Shown here one piece after another: positions 35,514 through 46,550 of a stretch of 64,000 nt of DNA. Within the stretch, counting starts at the first letter, position 1; every line of letters begins with the position of its first letter. The DNA is from Cricetomys ansorgei (lineage: Eukaryota; Chordata; Mammalia; Rodentia; Nesomyidae): contig JAMJFZ010002884.1 of assembly GCA_026225945.1 (NCBI GenBank), positions 2,480,001 to 2,544,000 of the forward strand. Direction: 5' to 3'. Below the pieces are notes generated by a model. That model did not search any database, was not told the origin of the DNA, and saw only the letters and a list, made by a program, of their open reading frames with translations. Made by a program: the position numbers and the translations under genes.

Positions 35514-35705
35514 TTTGCCAGTCTTGACTGATTAATTGTACCAGAGGGGTGGCAAGGGTGGTCATCTATCGAGACATCGGAAGCATGGGTGGTGGGGTGC
35601 TTTGTGAAACTGTAGCCCTGGGGTAAGTCTGATGATTTCAGTCCTAACTCAAGCTGTCCTATCATGATGAGGAAGCTTCCCAAGTTCTTAAAGAAGGGCG
35701 GACTG

Positions 35706-36100
35706 TCAGAGCTTGAGATCAGCTGCATTCTCATTGTGCAGTTTTTTCAGGAAATGACTGGTGCTTTGTAGAATTGTGAAGAACCTTCCTTCAGTGTACT
35801 CGTAGGGTTGGTAATTGGGCCTACATACTTTTGAAACTTCCCTGGAGCTAGACTCAAGACCAAAGCTACCCAAGCTAGATCTTCCAAAGGAAGACCTCCT
35901 GACAAAGGAAAACAGAAGCCTTCTTCCTAAATCTTCAGTGTCAAATGGATGTAGGGCCTTCAACTTATTTGGTTGGACTTTCCAATCTGCCATCTGCTCA
36001 TCCCATGGCAGCCTGGGGAGGAAGTTCTCATTTTCCTTCAGCTATGGCTCTTGGTTTGAGCGGATTCCTTGTCAGGAGAATGGTCTCTTTCAGTAAAACA
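35706..36100 (-). other. Overlapping open frames beyond the Capn6 poly(A) site, origin unknown
   Basis: A 95-codon minus-strand frame (35993-35706) ends in VCRPNYQPYEYTEGRFFTIL and a Lys/Leu-rich tail. Another minus frame of 106 codons overlaps its end (35734-35414), and the plus strand is open over 35815-36096. I recognise no protein family. It could be a decayed retrocopy or chance. Confidence 0.2.
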
Positions 36101-36208
36101 ACTCTGAAAGTCCTCACTTCTACTTCTTACAATGTTATCACAGAACACATTATTAATTTAAATATTATATAATTTTATTGGAAATGAATATAATGTAATC
36201 TTTCTATA

Positions 36209-36227
36209 TGGTCACCAGGTGGCACTA
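36209..36227 (+). promoter_or_regulatory. Strong CTCF-like motif between Capn6 and Pak3
   Basis: TGGTCACCAGGTGGCACTA matches the CTCF consensus TGGCCACCAGGGGGCGCTA with about three substitutions, all of kinds tolerated in bound sites. Function is inferred. Confidence 0.5.
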
Positions 36228-36239
36228 TGATGTTACAAT

Positions 36240-37137
36240 TAGGCTCAAAGACACAACCATTTTTTTGAGAATGAAAAATTTCCTCAAATTAAAAAAAAAA
36301 AAAAAGATAGAGTGAGAAACACCAATCCTTTTTTGAGTACCCAGTGTGTGTTCCATTCCATGATCAATTCTTTATACATGAAATTTTATTTTACTGTCCA
36401 CACAAAGCACCAGCATCCTTTCTTTTTTAAAATAAAGAAGGTAAAGAAAAGAGACACGAAAGAACTTGCTCACAGTTGCTCAGCTAGAAAGCAATAGATT
36501 AAGGAAAATATATCTTTGACCCTTAAACCTAGGCCCGTTTTTAATGAAAATAGGTTGCATGTCAGAAAAAGATGGTATCACACATTACCAGCAATATATC
36601 AACTCTGCACCAAGAATGGTGCAAAAGACATGTTAAATATTTTCCCTTGGAATCTTTATCCCCAATTGACATTTCATATATATTTAAAATGAGTAGGAAG
36701 ACTTGCATGTATGTTCCATCAAAAACATATTGGGATGAATTTATACATCACAGAATAATTGCACTGAGCGAAAGAAGCTGGACTGCTTGATTCATTTATA
36801 AAAATTCTAGGGAAGCAAGCTCCTATGATAGCAGATTAGCACATTATTAGTTTCATTGGAGGAAAGGGAAGGAAGGAGTATAGGCAGCCTGAGCAAAGAA
36901 ATTAAAGGCAGCTTGCTATAGAAATAACTTCCTGTGTTTATTGCAGCAATATAGCCAAGTTATGCAATTAGCATCTTGATTGCTGTGCTGATTGCCTGAG
37001 TATATGTAATTTTCTGGGTTCAACTGAATTTTATTGAAATTAAATGTTTAAAAAGTGAAGCTTCCTAACCGTTTTACACTCCCTCAATAATCTTTTGAAG
37101 TTCAGACGTGTATATCTAAATACATTGAAAACTCAAA
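36240..37137. other. Intergenic sequence, nothing recognised
   Basis: AT-rich DNA with a poly-A run at 36290-36304. No exon was seen. Confidence 0.4.
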
Positions 37138-37410
37138 TGGGGTTGGAGAGATGGCTCATCCAGTAAGAGCACTTTCTGCTCTTTTAGAGAACCCTTGTTT
37201 AAATCCCAGAACCACATTGGGTAGCACACAACTGCTTTTAACTTTTATTCTACAGGATCTAGCGTCATCTTCTGGACTCTATTGGAACTACATGCATGTG
37301 GTGTGCAGGCACCTGTGTGCTTGCGAATGCACACACGTGTGTGCACACACACACACAGGCAAAACATTCATACACATACAAATAATAATAAATTAATTTT
37401 AAAATAATTA
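37138..37410 (+). repeat. B2/B3-superfamily SINE (sense)
   Basis: GGGGTTGGAGAGATGGCTCA, AAGAGCACTTTCTGCTCTTT, TTTAAATCCCAGAACCACAT and an A-rich (AATAAT) tail after a CA-rich stretch. Confidence 0.85.
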
Positions 37411-37417
37411 ATCAAAA

Positions 37418-37439
37418 GGTTGGGGAGATGGCTCTGTGA

Positions 37440-37479
<40 letters not shown>

Positions 37480-37805
37480 TTCTTGTGTTTTTCTTTAAAA
37501 TTTTTTTTTTTATTTTCCTGCTTGTTTTCTAGAGAAAGAAAGGAAGGCATGGAGTTCGTTGAAGAGAGAGGTGGAACAGATCTGGGAGGAGGTGGCTGAG
37601 GGGAAACCATGATTAAAATATATTGTTTGAAATTTTTTTTTCAATTAAATAAAAGAGTACTTCCTGCTTTTCCAGAGGACAGCATAGGGTTCCCTGCAGC
37701 AATTCAGGAGGCTCACAACTGTCTGTGTCTGCAGTCTCACTGAATTAGATGTCATTTTCTGGCTTCCATCGCATGCACACACACACACACACCAGGCAGA
37801 CACTC
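37418..37805 (+). repeat. SINE interrupted by an L1 3' end
   Basis: The SINE head GGTTGGGGAGATGGCTCTGTGAG stops at about 37440 and its body resumes at about 37653 with AGAGTACTTCCTGCTTTTCC. The insert between them holds (TG)n and an L1 3' end: GATCTGGGAGGAGGTGGCTG, TTAAAATATATTGTTTGAAA and an A/T tail. GAGTA flanks both sides, a possible short target duplication. Confidence 0.6.
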
Positions 37806-37806
37806 T

Positions 37807-37940
37807 GTGTGGTGCTTTGAATGAGAATGGCCCCTATAAGCTCATATTTTTGAATGTCTGCAGTTGGTAGAACTGTTTAGGAAGGATTAGGAAGTGTGGA
37901 CTTATTGAAAAAGACTTTGGAGGTCTTTGATGTTTCAAAC
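37807..37940 (+). repeat. Partial MaLR-type LTR (5' part)
   Basis: GTGCTTTGAATGAGAATGGC, CCTATAAGCTCATATTTTTG and GGAAGGATTAGGAAGTGTGG match the start of the LTR family seen at 38760. Confidence 0.65.
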
Positions 37941-38759
37941 GGAATAAAAATTATAGGAAAACTATCCCACAGTAATTCTTACTCTATCTGAGGAGTACTT
38001 ATATCTTATTTAAATGAATTAAAGTACCTTAATTCACTCATTTACAGTCATTTATATTTGAAAGAGGTTTTAAGTTCATTTGCTAATGTTTGTCCAAGAA
38101 AGTTTAGAGGGTAAAAACTCACTTATGCCCATTTTGAATTTAGTTGTTAAAGATGTTATTATGTAGTATAACATTTTTAGAACACGACATTGTCTTCTGT
38201 CTTGTCAAATAAAGCAGTTCAGTTTTACAGATTGTATAACTAACAGCTGTTTCTTCTCATAAGTTTTATTCTTGTGTGACACCGTAGGCCAAGGAGGCCA
38301 GTTAAGCCATGCTCACAGGGAAGAACTCAAGATATTTGAATTCCCTGTCTTCTCAGCAAGACCTCAGAAGCACAGAAAGATAAAGCGGGAAATTTTATTA
38401 CTTAACATAGTTGGGAATAGTGACATGTGGAATTAATAAGGAAGTTCTTGACAGCAAAGTGATTGAAAGAAGTAGATCTGGGACTGGGGCTGGGGCTCGG
38501 GCTGGGCGTAATATCCAGCCTGCATCTTGTTATTGTGACCTCTGAAATGTCAAAACAGAGGTACCGTACAGGTCATGGCTTTTATTGTTACATATCCTGT
38601 TGGGTTAATTGCAGATCTGCATGTACTTTAAGACTAAAGGAAGCCTTCCCTCTTACTATCTTCTTTTCTTTTTCTTTTTCTGTTTTTGCATTTACCTTTA
38701 GGGGCAATGTAGTCTTGCTTCTTATTTTTTGTGGGAATGTATATTTCTAGAAATTAAGA
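37941..38759. other. Intergenic sequence, nothing recognised
   Basis: A short (GGGCTG)n-like run near 38480-38505 gives a Gly-Leu repeat in one frame. No gene was seen. Confidence 0.4.
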
Positions 38760-40901
38760 TGTGGTGGACTGAATGGGAAAAATTTCAATAGGCTCATATG
38801 TTTGGATACATGATACATATGAGCCTATGAATAGATATGGTAGGATTGTTTGGGAAAAATGAGGAGGTGTGGGCTTTTTAGAGGACATGTGTCACTAGAA
38901 GCAGGCTTTGATGTTTCCAAGGTTCATATCATTCCCAGTTAGCTCTCTCTGCCTTGTGGTTGCCGTCTCAACATACAAACTCTCAGCTACTGCTCCAGCA
39001 CCATGCCTGCCTACCTGTTGCCATGTTCCCCATCATGATAGTCATGTATTCAACTCCTCTGAAACTCTAAACCAATTAAACAAACTTTTGTTAGTTGTCT
39101 TGGTCATGGTGTTTTACTACATCAATAGAAAAGTAGCAAAGACAGAAGTTAGTACCAGGAGTGGAGTATTGCTGTGATGGACTTGATTATGTAGGGTTTT
39201 CTTTTTTGTAGAAATGTAGAAAAATTTGGGACTTTAAACTAGAAAATTGGTTGAATGCTGTAATCAGAGCTTAATGGGCCATCACAGTGGAAGCTTCGAA
39301 GATATTGAGAGCCATGTGAACTGTGGAGGGCGTGCTCAAGAGACCTCGGAGGGAAGCAAGGACTTTAATAGCATCTAGAATAGAATAGAGGTCATTTCTA
39401 TGATATATTGACAAAGAATCTGGCTGCCTTCTGCCCTTGGTCCAAGAATTTTCATGAGGTTAAGTTGAAAAATAATAGATTAATTTATTTGGTGGAGGAG
39501 ATTTCAATGCAGCCTAATATTGGTTCTGTGGCATGTTTACTAGTAATCACTCTTTTGCAGGCCTACAATAAATAAAAGCAAATGGGCAAAAAGAAATTAA
39601 AAATGTACTGTTTGAAGAAAAAAAAAAAACCAGAAAGTTTAATGTTGGAGCCAGACCTTGTGCTGAAAGAGATAAAGAGATTAAGGAAAAGTCTTATCCA
39701 AAATGAAACAAAGGGAAGGTGGCCCTCAGGGCAAGACCCCACCCAGCTAAGCTTCCAAGCTGTGAAAGAAAAAGGCCTAAAGAATTTTCTGCTTCTAGAA
39801 AAAAACAATAAAGCAAAGCTGCTGCAAATGAGATTAAAGGCGGCCAGGATCCATCCCGAAAAGGGCAGCCAAACTTGGCAGTGCCAAGCACATGATTCTG
39901 GCTTCAGAGTCATGAAAGATAGATAAGAGCTTGTGGAATCTTCTTCCATGGTTAAGGAAAGCCACTGAGTTCAGGCAATGTGTGGGGCAAGACAGGAACT
40001 GCATGAAGGCCCTGAGATGGCAAGAGGCCCTGAGAGGCCATTGGGTGAAGCTATGAAAGTAAAGCTTGGATTGCACTGGAGACCCCCAAGATGTGGGAGA
40101 GGCCAGATCCATGGGGTATCTTCCAAGGAGCGCTGCATATTGAGTGGAATCAGTTCCAAGGATAGAAGTGTGTTGCAGTCATTAAAGCTGCCAGGGCAGA
40201 GGCACCAAGGCCCTCTGACATCAGACAGGGAGCTACAGGATTTGGAGTTTGGTCTTGCTTTGGTTCAGTATTTCCTCACTGGGCCACCTTTCCTCCCTTT
40301 TGGAATGGTAATGGATATTCTGTGCCATTGTTTGTTGAAAATTTGTCATTTGACTTTTGATTTTTACAGGGGAGGTGCAATTAAGAGACAGCTTTGAGTC
40401 TCAGAAGAGCTTTTGATCTTTGGACTTTAAACAGTGTTGCTACTGAAAGACCATAGAGACTTTTTTGAAATTGGATTAAATACATTTTGTGTTATGATAT
40501 AGCCATAAGCTTAAGGAGTCCAGGGAGTGGAATGAGGTAGTTTGAATTACAATGACTCTGTAGGCTCCGATGCTTGAATACTTGGTTCCCAGTTAACGGC
40601 ACAGATTGGGAAGAATTAAGAAGAAAAACTTTGAAGGAGGTGTGTAAATTGGGCAGATTTTGAGGCTTCAAAAGCCTCCTGATATCTCCAGTCCATTCAC
40701 TACTTCTTGATTTCGGATTTGAACATGAGCTTCCAGCTGCTGCTCACATGTCATGCCTGCCTGCCTGCTGCCATACTCTCTACCATGAAGATCATGGACT
40801 CTAACCCTCTGAACACATGAGCTCCAAATAAATTCCTTCTTTATTTTTAAGCGTCCTTGGTCATGGTGTCTTATTACAGCAATAGAAAAATAACTAAGAC
40901 A
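38760..40901 (+). mobile_element. Nearly complete MaLR-type (ERVL-MaLR) LTR retrotransposon
   Basis: Left LTR 38760-39144 and right LTR 40533-40901 share TG..CA ends, ATAGGCTC..TTTGAAT-type starts, GCCTGCCTNCCTGTTGCCAT-type middles and GTCTTGGTCATGGTGTTTTA then AATAGAAAAGTAGCAAAGACA ends. The 1.39 kb between them starts AGTTAGTACCAGGAGTGGAG, the layout after a MaLR 5' LTR. The internal part has no gag/pol frame, as expected for non-autonomous MaLRs. Flanks TAAGA and TAAAA may be a mutated 5-bp target duplication. The exact subfamily (MT/ORR/MTE-like) was not determined. Confidence 0.7.
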
Positions 40902-41899
40902 TAAAATCAAACCAGTCTAGGTATAAGGTTAATATACATTTATAATGAGACCAAACAGAGGATGTCCAAAGCAAGTGTTACAGCAAAAGCTACAGCTTAA
41001 GTTCCATGGTAGATGGTGGGTCAGAAAGCACTGGAATATATAAGGGGTGATCTGATGAGTGTCAGGAATGTTAAAACAAATCAGGCTTCCTGGTTCACTG
41101 AGTAGGTGTAAATAATTGAAATAGAGGTACAAAGATGTAGCAAAAATGGTTTATCCATATAAGTGACTTTTGCTTTCAGGTATAGAAAAGTTATCTGTTG
41201 TAGTGCTACAAATGAGTGACTTCCTCCAGTGTCCTACCCACAATTCTACTAGTATCAGAGATTAGTATGGATATTGAAAACCCAGGTAAGTAGAGTGGCA
41301 TATACTCGAGTAATTGCACAATGATGCTGGTTTAGGATTAGCATTAGTGGTAATGGTATTTAACATATGTATGCGGCAAGCAAATAGATGCCAACCAAGT
41401 GGCTGGCAGCTGATGCCTCTGAGAAGATAGAGTACAACACAATTTGTGGTTAGCACTTCAGGTATTAAATCCACTCTACTTCAGTAGGGTGTGAGAGACT
41501 TGGACAAGGCTAGAGTTCTAGCATAGCAGTACTAAGCTGCAGATGAATCCATTTATCATTGTTCATGGCCCATTCCTCCAAGTTGTTGTGGTAAAGAAAA
41601 ATGCCACTGATTTTTTTTTTGTAAAAATCAGTAGTTTTTTTTAGCTCATAAAAATAATTTCTATATTTTTCAAGCACCTTTAATTCTGATTAGACCTTCT
41701 GCCAACACCTCATCTCCTCCTTCTGCACCTTCCTTCATGTTCTGTCCACAGTACTGTTCCTCTCAATTTCTACCTTATTTGCCTGACTCTATTTTACTTT
41801 ATTATGCTTTTCCCTTAGCATGGCTAGTTTCTCGTTTGCTGGCATTCACATATATTTCAGTTTAAACATGCAAAAGAAAATCAGAGCTAGGATCTGCAT
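40902..41899. other. Intergenic sequence, nothing recognised
   Basis: No exon or clear repeat was seen apart from short A/T runs. Confidence 0.4.
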
Positions 41900-42400
41900 A
41901 TGAGAGAGATTAAGTGGCACTTGTCATTCTCAGCCTGGATGACTTCATTCATTATATTTTTTTTCAGTTCTATTCATTTACCTGTAAAATTTATAATCTC
42001 ATTTTTCATTACCTTTAAGTCATATTCCACGGTAAATATGTACCACATTTTCCTTACCCACTCATCAGTTGTGGAACTTCTTGGTTGATTCTATTTCCTA
42101 GCCTTTGTGAATGATATGCAAGTATTTCTGTAGTATGATATAAAGTCCTTTGAGCATATACTTAGGAGGGATACAGATGGGTCATGTGGTAAGTCTGTGT
42201 CTAGTTTTTGAGGAACCTCTAGGGTGATTGACCCAGTAGCCTCACTAGTTTACCTTCTTACCAACAGTGCATAAAGGCTTCTACTTTCTCCACACCTATG
42301 CCAGCATTCGTTTTCACTTGGATTCATGATTTGGGCCATACTTAATTTAGTGAGTTCGAATCTTCAGATGGTTTTTATCTGCATTCTAAACAGAGAAAAA
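41900..42400 (-). repeat. L1 ORF2/3'-region fragment (antisense)
   Basis: TATTCCACGGTAAATATGTA, CCACATTTTCCTTACCCACT, GAGGAACCTCTAGGGTGATT, CTTACCAACAGTGCATAAAG and TCTCCACACCTATGCCAGCA match the familiar complement of the end of L1 ORF2. Confidence 0.85.
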
Positions 42401-42590
42401 TTTCAACTAGAATGGATAGCAGAACACAAGTGATATGAAAAGAAAGGACATTATACTCAGGGTTAAAGGTTCAATTGGGGATAGGAGATTTGGGGAGAGG
42501 AGAATGTAGGCAATGGGTTAGCCAAAACTAAGAATACACAAGGCCTTATGGAAATCCACTAGTTTGTAAGATAATTTAAACACAGACATA

Positions 42591-42635
<45 letters not shown>
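42591..42635 (+). repeat. (CA)n microsatellite
   Basis: About 22 CA units. Confidence 0.95.
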
Positions 42636-42637
<2 letters not shown>

Positions 42638-44159
42638 ATTTCTCTCTATATATAATCTCAAGGCGTTGAACAGAAGTACCCTGCATTGAAGGGCAATACT
42701 GTTCCTACAGTATATGGATTATTAAATGAAAACTTCAGTGCTAGGCACAGGCTACCTCTTTCTTTTTGGTCAGAAAGTCCCCAGGACAACCAAAACAACA
42801 CAGCATATTATCATTGCTCTTGATTGTCCATCATAAGTAGATGATAAGACCCTATTGCTGAAGACAACACTTGCCTTGGATGCAAAGAGTAGAATTTACC
42901 ACAAAATTCTCTCCAAGTTGGCTAGCTTGCACAATGCCAGAAAGGCTGCTTTCTGTGTACAGGCTGCTGAGAGAGAAAAGGCATCAATGGTTTTACTCAG
43001 TGCTGGACACTGCATACTACAATCTGACTGCCAGCAAGGTGCCCCACTGATGCAATAGTCATATGAAAGTTAAGAGGGGACCAACTGCTTTCTGATTGGG
43101 TATCAGGTCTCTCCATTGGAGGGGTTTCATGCCTTGTAGTGTAAACCTAGTCAAAAGATCATGACTATGGAGATTATAGACTCTAGAAGGAACTCTCATT
43201 TTTGCTAAATGATCATGCTGTCACATTGCAATTCTAAACATTTGTGTTGACAGCCATAGATTTGTGATCCTCTCAACTATGGTCAGAAAAACTTATTTTT
43301 GCAGTGAATAGTGTTCAATGCAGAGGCTCATGACGGGTCAAAGTGCTAAACCTAAGTAACTGTGAGTTCACAGTTGTTAATAGGTCATTTATATCAACTT
43401 CCTTCCAACCAAGGCCCATGGAACTTCACAGAAACAGAGGCAGAAAGCATGTAAGAACTGGCAGGTGGGGAGTAGAGCTGTGAAATGCTGACTTCTGGAT
43501 GATATGGTTCTTGCACATCACAGAAGATGTGGTTACCTGCACAAAACCTGAATAAAATGAAGCCAGTCAAAAGTTCATCGTTGATCTAGAAGGGAGCCCA
43601 AGGCCCCACTCATGTTGGGAGAACTTTTGGCAGTTGATGGCAGCTGAGAGAGGGTAAGTCACTCCCTTTTGCTCATGCCTCAGTGGATAGCCACACACCC
43701 ACTTGCATATATTCAGCACTAATTGTTTGTAGGGTTAACAACAAAACCATAAACTAAAAAGACGATGAAGTTCGGGAACGATGGAGTAAGGTACAGAAGT
43801 AGGAGTTGGGGGGAGGTAATGGTGGACAGACAGGACCAAAATACACTGTATAAATATATAAAACTTTCAAATAACTAAAATATTATTTTCAAATGATTTC
43901 TATTTCATTGAGCATAGAAAACTAAGTGGAAAGAGCCTGCTTTAAAAGAAGTTTCAGGGATATGAAGCTAATACTGACCAAAGCAGCAAAAGGATTCATA
44001 TATATGGGCTGGAGAGAACCTCGATGAAATTCTAATTTACTCATATTTACAATAAATGCCTCCAACTTTCTGCATGGGGAGAAAAAAATTGGAAAAAAAA
44101 TATAAACCCTTCATGTCACAGTTCATTAGAAATCAACCAAGTAGCATTTTTAAATTACA
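42636..44159. other. Intergenic sequence, possibly L1-derived in part
   Basis: No gene or confidently assigned repeat was seen. The text from about 43060 to 43860 (for example GGGGGAGGTAATGGTGGACA) looks repeat-derived but was not assigned. Confidence 0.3.
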
Positions 44160-44164
44160 TATAT

Positions 44165-44335
44165 CTATGTGTGTGCATTTGTGTGGGTGTGTGCGAGCAC
44201 AGATATTAATAGGTCAAGAAAACAACTTTTGTGAATTGATTGACTCCTTCCACTGCATGGATTCTTGAGATTGAACTCAGGTCGTTAGGCTTGGAGGTAG
44301 GTGCCTTTACCCACTGAACCATCTTGAAGGTCACC
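44165..44335 (-). repeat. B3 SINE (antisense)
   Basis: GAGATTGAACTCAGGTCGTT, GGCTTGGAGGTAGGTGCCTT and TACCCACTGAACCATCTTGA match reversed B3. Confidence 0.8.
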
Positions 44336-44524
44336 AATTAGCATTTGTGGGGAAGAGGAATGGCATTGTATCCACTTACACAGAGTACACAGAGGTATAA
44401 TACTTTGTACACTCCGTAAGGAACAGTAAATGCTTTTGAAAAGAAAGGTGTGAGTAAATGGATGAAGATTCTTAGTGACATTGTTCTGAAATTTCTTTGC
44501 TCCTCTGAAGACCTTGATATAAGA

Positions 44525-44745
44525 TATGAGAAAGAGCTAGAGAGGTGACTCAGCAGTTAAGAGTGCTTTCTGCTCTTGCAGAGGACTAGAGTTAAGTCCC
44601 TAGTACCCACATCAGGAGGCACATCTGCCTGTAACTCTACTTGCAGGAGATCCCATGCCCTTCTCTGGCCATCATGGATACCCACACACATCTGCACATA
44701 AAGCAGTCACACGTATACATGAATAAAAACAAGTCTGTAAAAAAA
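44525..44745 (+). repeat. B2-type SINE (sense)
   Basis: AGCTAGAGAGGTGACTCAGC, AGTTAAGAGTGCTTTCTGCT, CTTGCAGAGGACTAGAGTTA and CCCATGCCCTTCTCTGGCC, then an A-rich tail. Confidence 0.85.
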
Positions 44746-45138
44746 GTTGCAAGACAAATCAGAACATCATGAACATGGCATTGCATGTTCAGAAATTTCC
44801 AAGCAGAAAGATGACCAAAATCAAATTGTTTGTTACATGTAAATTTTCATGGTAATTTTCCTTCATCTTCCTTTGGGATCTGCCAGGATTTTGACTTGTA
44901 TTGAATAAACACTTTCACTTCTCTGAGCTAGTCCATGTAAAGATCACATAGAGACTCTATTATTCAGTGGAAGAGTCAGTGTGGCATCTCCTGTATTGGC
45001 AAAATTTTGGCCATTTTATCACCTTTATACCTGTAAGAGAGTGATTCCCTCCAAAATGTTAAAGAGGCAAAGAGACTGATGAAATCAGGGTGGGTAGGAG
45101 AGTGGCAGAAGACATAACAAATCATTGATGTTTGTCAT

Positions 45139-45144
45139 TTTATT
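45139..45144 (-). terminator. Candidate distal Pak3 poly(A) signal
   Basis: AATAAA on the minus strand followed by a sequence rich in GT/T (GATTTGTTATGTCTTCT). It lies where the repeat-poor interval gives way to repeat-rich DNA. Confidence 0.35.
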
Positions 45145-46384
45145 TGCAATACTTTAGGTCCAAGTTTCAAACTGCAATATTTTTACACTCAAGACACAGT
45201 CATGCACAATCCATTTCAAATTTCTATTGCTTCAACCACAATTTAAAATAACAATATCATAAATGAAAATCCTCAAAAAGATCAGCTGCTGAGGGCAGAA
45301 GGATGGAGTCATACCATCAGCAAGTCTACAAAAGAAATAACTTACTTAAAAACCAAACAAACATAAGACCATAAATACCGTTAATCCAAAATTACAGAAG
45401 AATTTCACTACACATGGGTTTACAAATAACACATTTTGACAAAAGTAATGCACAGCCAAATGAGATACAACTCCAATAAGTGGTGAAAATGAAGATCCTC
45501 CTCAATTTATTTTATTTGGATGTTATGAGTTCAATCCCAGTAGACATTAGTAGCTATGTGATCTGGCTCCTACTGTCAGATGTACTGAGATTTTTAAACT
45601 CAACCCATTAATGGTGAAAGATCTTACCATCACTAATGAATATAGTATATGCGGGTCCAAAAAGCACACCACACACAAGCACACACATTGAACTTGAATT
45701 TCATACTCAGGGCTGGTTGGCACTCTGCTGTAGGCAGGCAGTAGGGACCATTCAACAAACTAACTTCTAGTTTATCTTCTTTCCAACAGCATGCTCATAT
45801 AACTAGCTGATTGCTTTGGGAGTTTCCATGAGAAATTTTTTTTTTATCCCAATGGTTAATTTGTCAACTAAAAGCATGCAATTGCCTTTCCGTTGCTTTC
45901 TTTGCAACTTGTAAGAACTTAGGTCCACTCTGTGGTCTTAGCCATTAAAATGCTTAGGTTCTGCCATCCTGTGCCATTTCTATTTTAATTCTCTAAGGCC
46001 CAGAACTGCTTCATAGGAAAAGAGAGGCCCAAGTACAGTTTTATTCTATGAAATGTGACAGTGAATTTCTGTTCTAGTAGCAAATGTTAGCCACAGCTTA
46101 ATGGAAACCAGACTTTACATACAGTGTATAGAAAATGAAAACTGGGAACATTCAGTGGAAAAAAGACATTAAAATAAAAACAAAACAATTGTGAAGAAGT
46201 TGGAAGGTTTCCATGAGTTTGATCAACATTCCCTGGCGCTGTTAACTTCATTTGTTTGAGTTTTTCCATCTTACTTCGTTCTGTTAACTACAACATAAGA
46301 GATCCAGGCTTAAGCTTGTGATATTTGCCATCACTTTGGCAGGTTGAATTTGCAAGGCAAACTGTTACTTCACAGTGTCAGAGT

Positions 46385-46550
46385 ATTTGGAAAGACCTTG
46401 GAAAGCAGCTAGTTCAATCCCCTTATTTTATACATGAATAAATAGAAAGGTTAAACGATTTGTTAAGGGTCACACAGCAAGTTAGGCAAAATGCCCATAT
46501 TAACATCTAGGTCTCCTTCCTGGGAAGAGTTACTTCTACCACATCTGACT
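46385..46550 (-). repeat. MIR-like element (antisense) within the probable Pak3 3' UTR
   Basis: CTTATTTTATACATGAATAA, AAGGGTCACACAGCAAGTTA and ATCTAGGTCTCCTTCC follow complement MIR. Confidence 0.6.

Larger units (their letters stand above)
34062..35530 (+). other. Capn6: Capn6 3' untranslated region
   Basis: The 1.47 kb after the stop codon runs to a pair of AATAAA signals at 35492-35497 and 35508-35513. No earlier AATAAA was seen, so the cleavage site is expected about 10-30 nt after the second signal. The UTR contains a (CCA)n tract (34542-34594) and a partial CTCF-like motif near 34755. The exact end is inferred. Confidence 0.75.

Noticed and set aside
39582..40397. 114- and 139-codon frames
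   Set aside because: They lie in the internal part of the MaLR element, which does not encode retroviral proteins. No gag/pol motif was seen.
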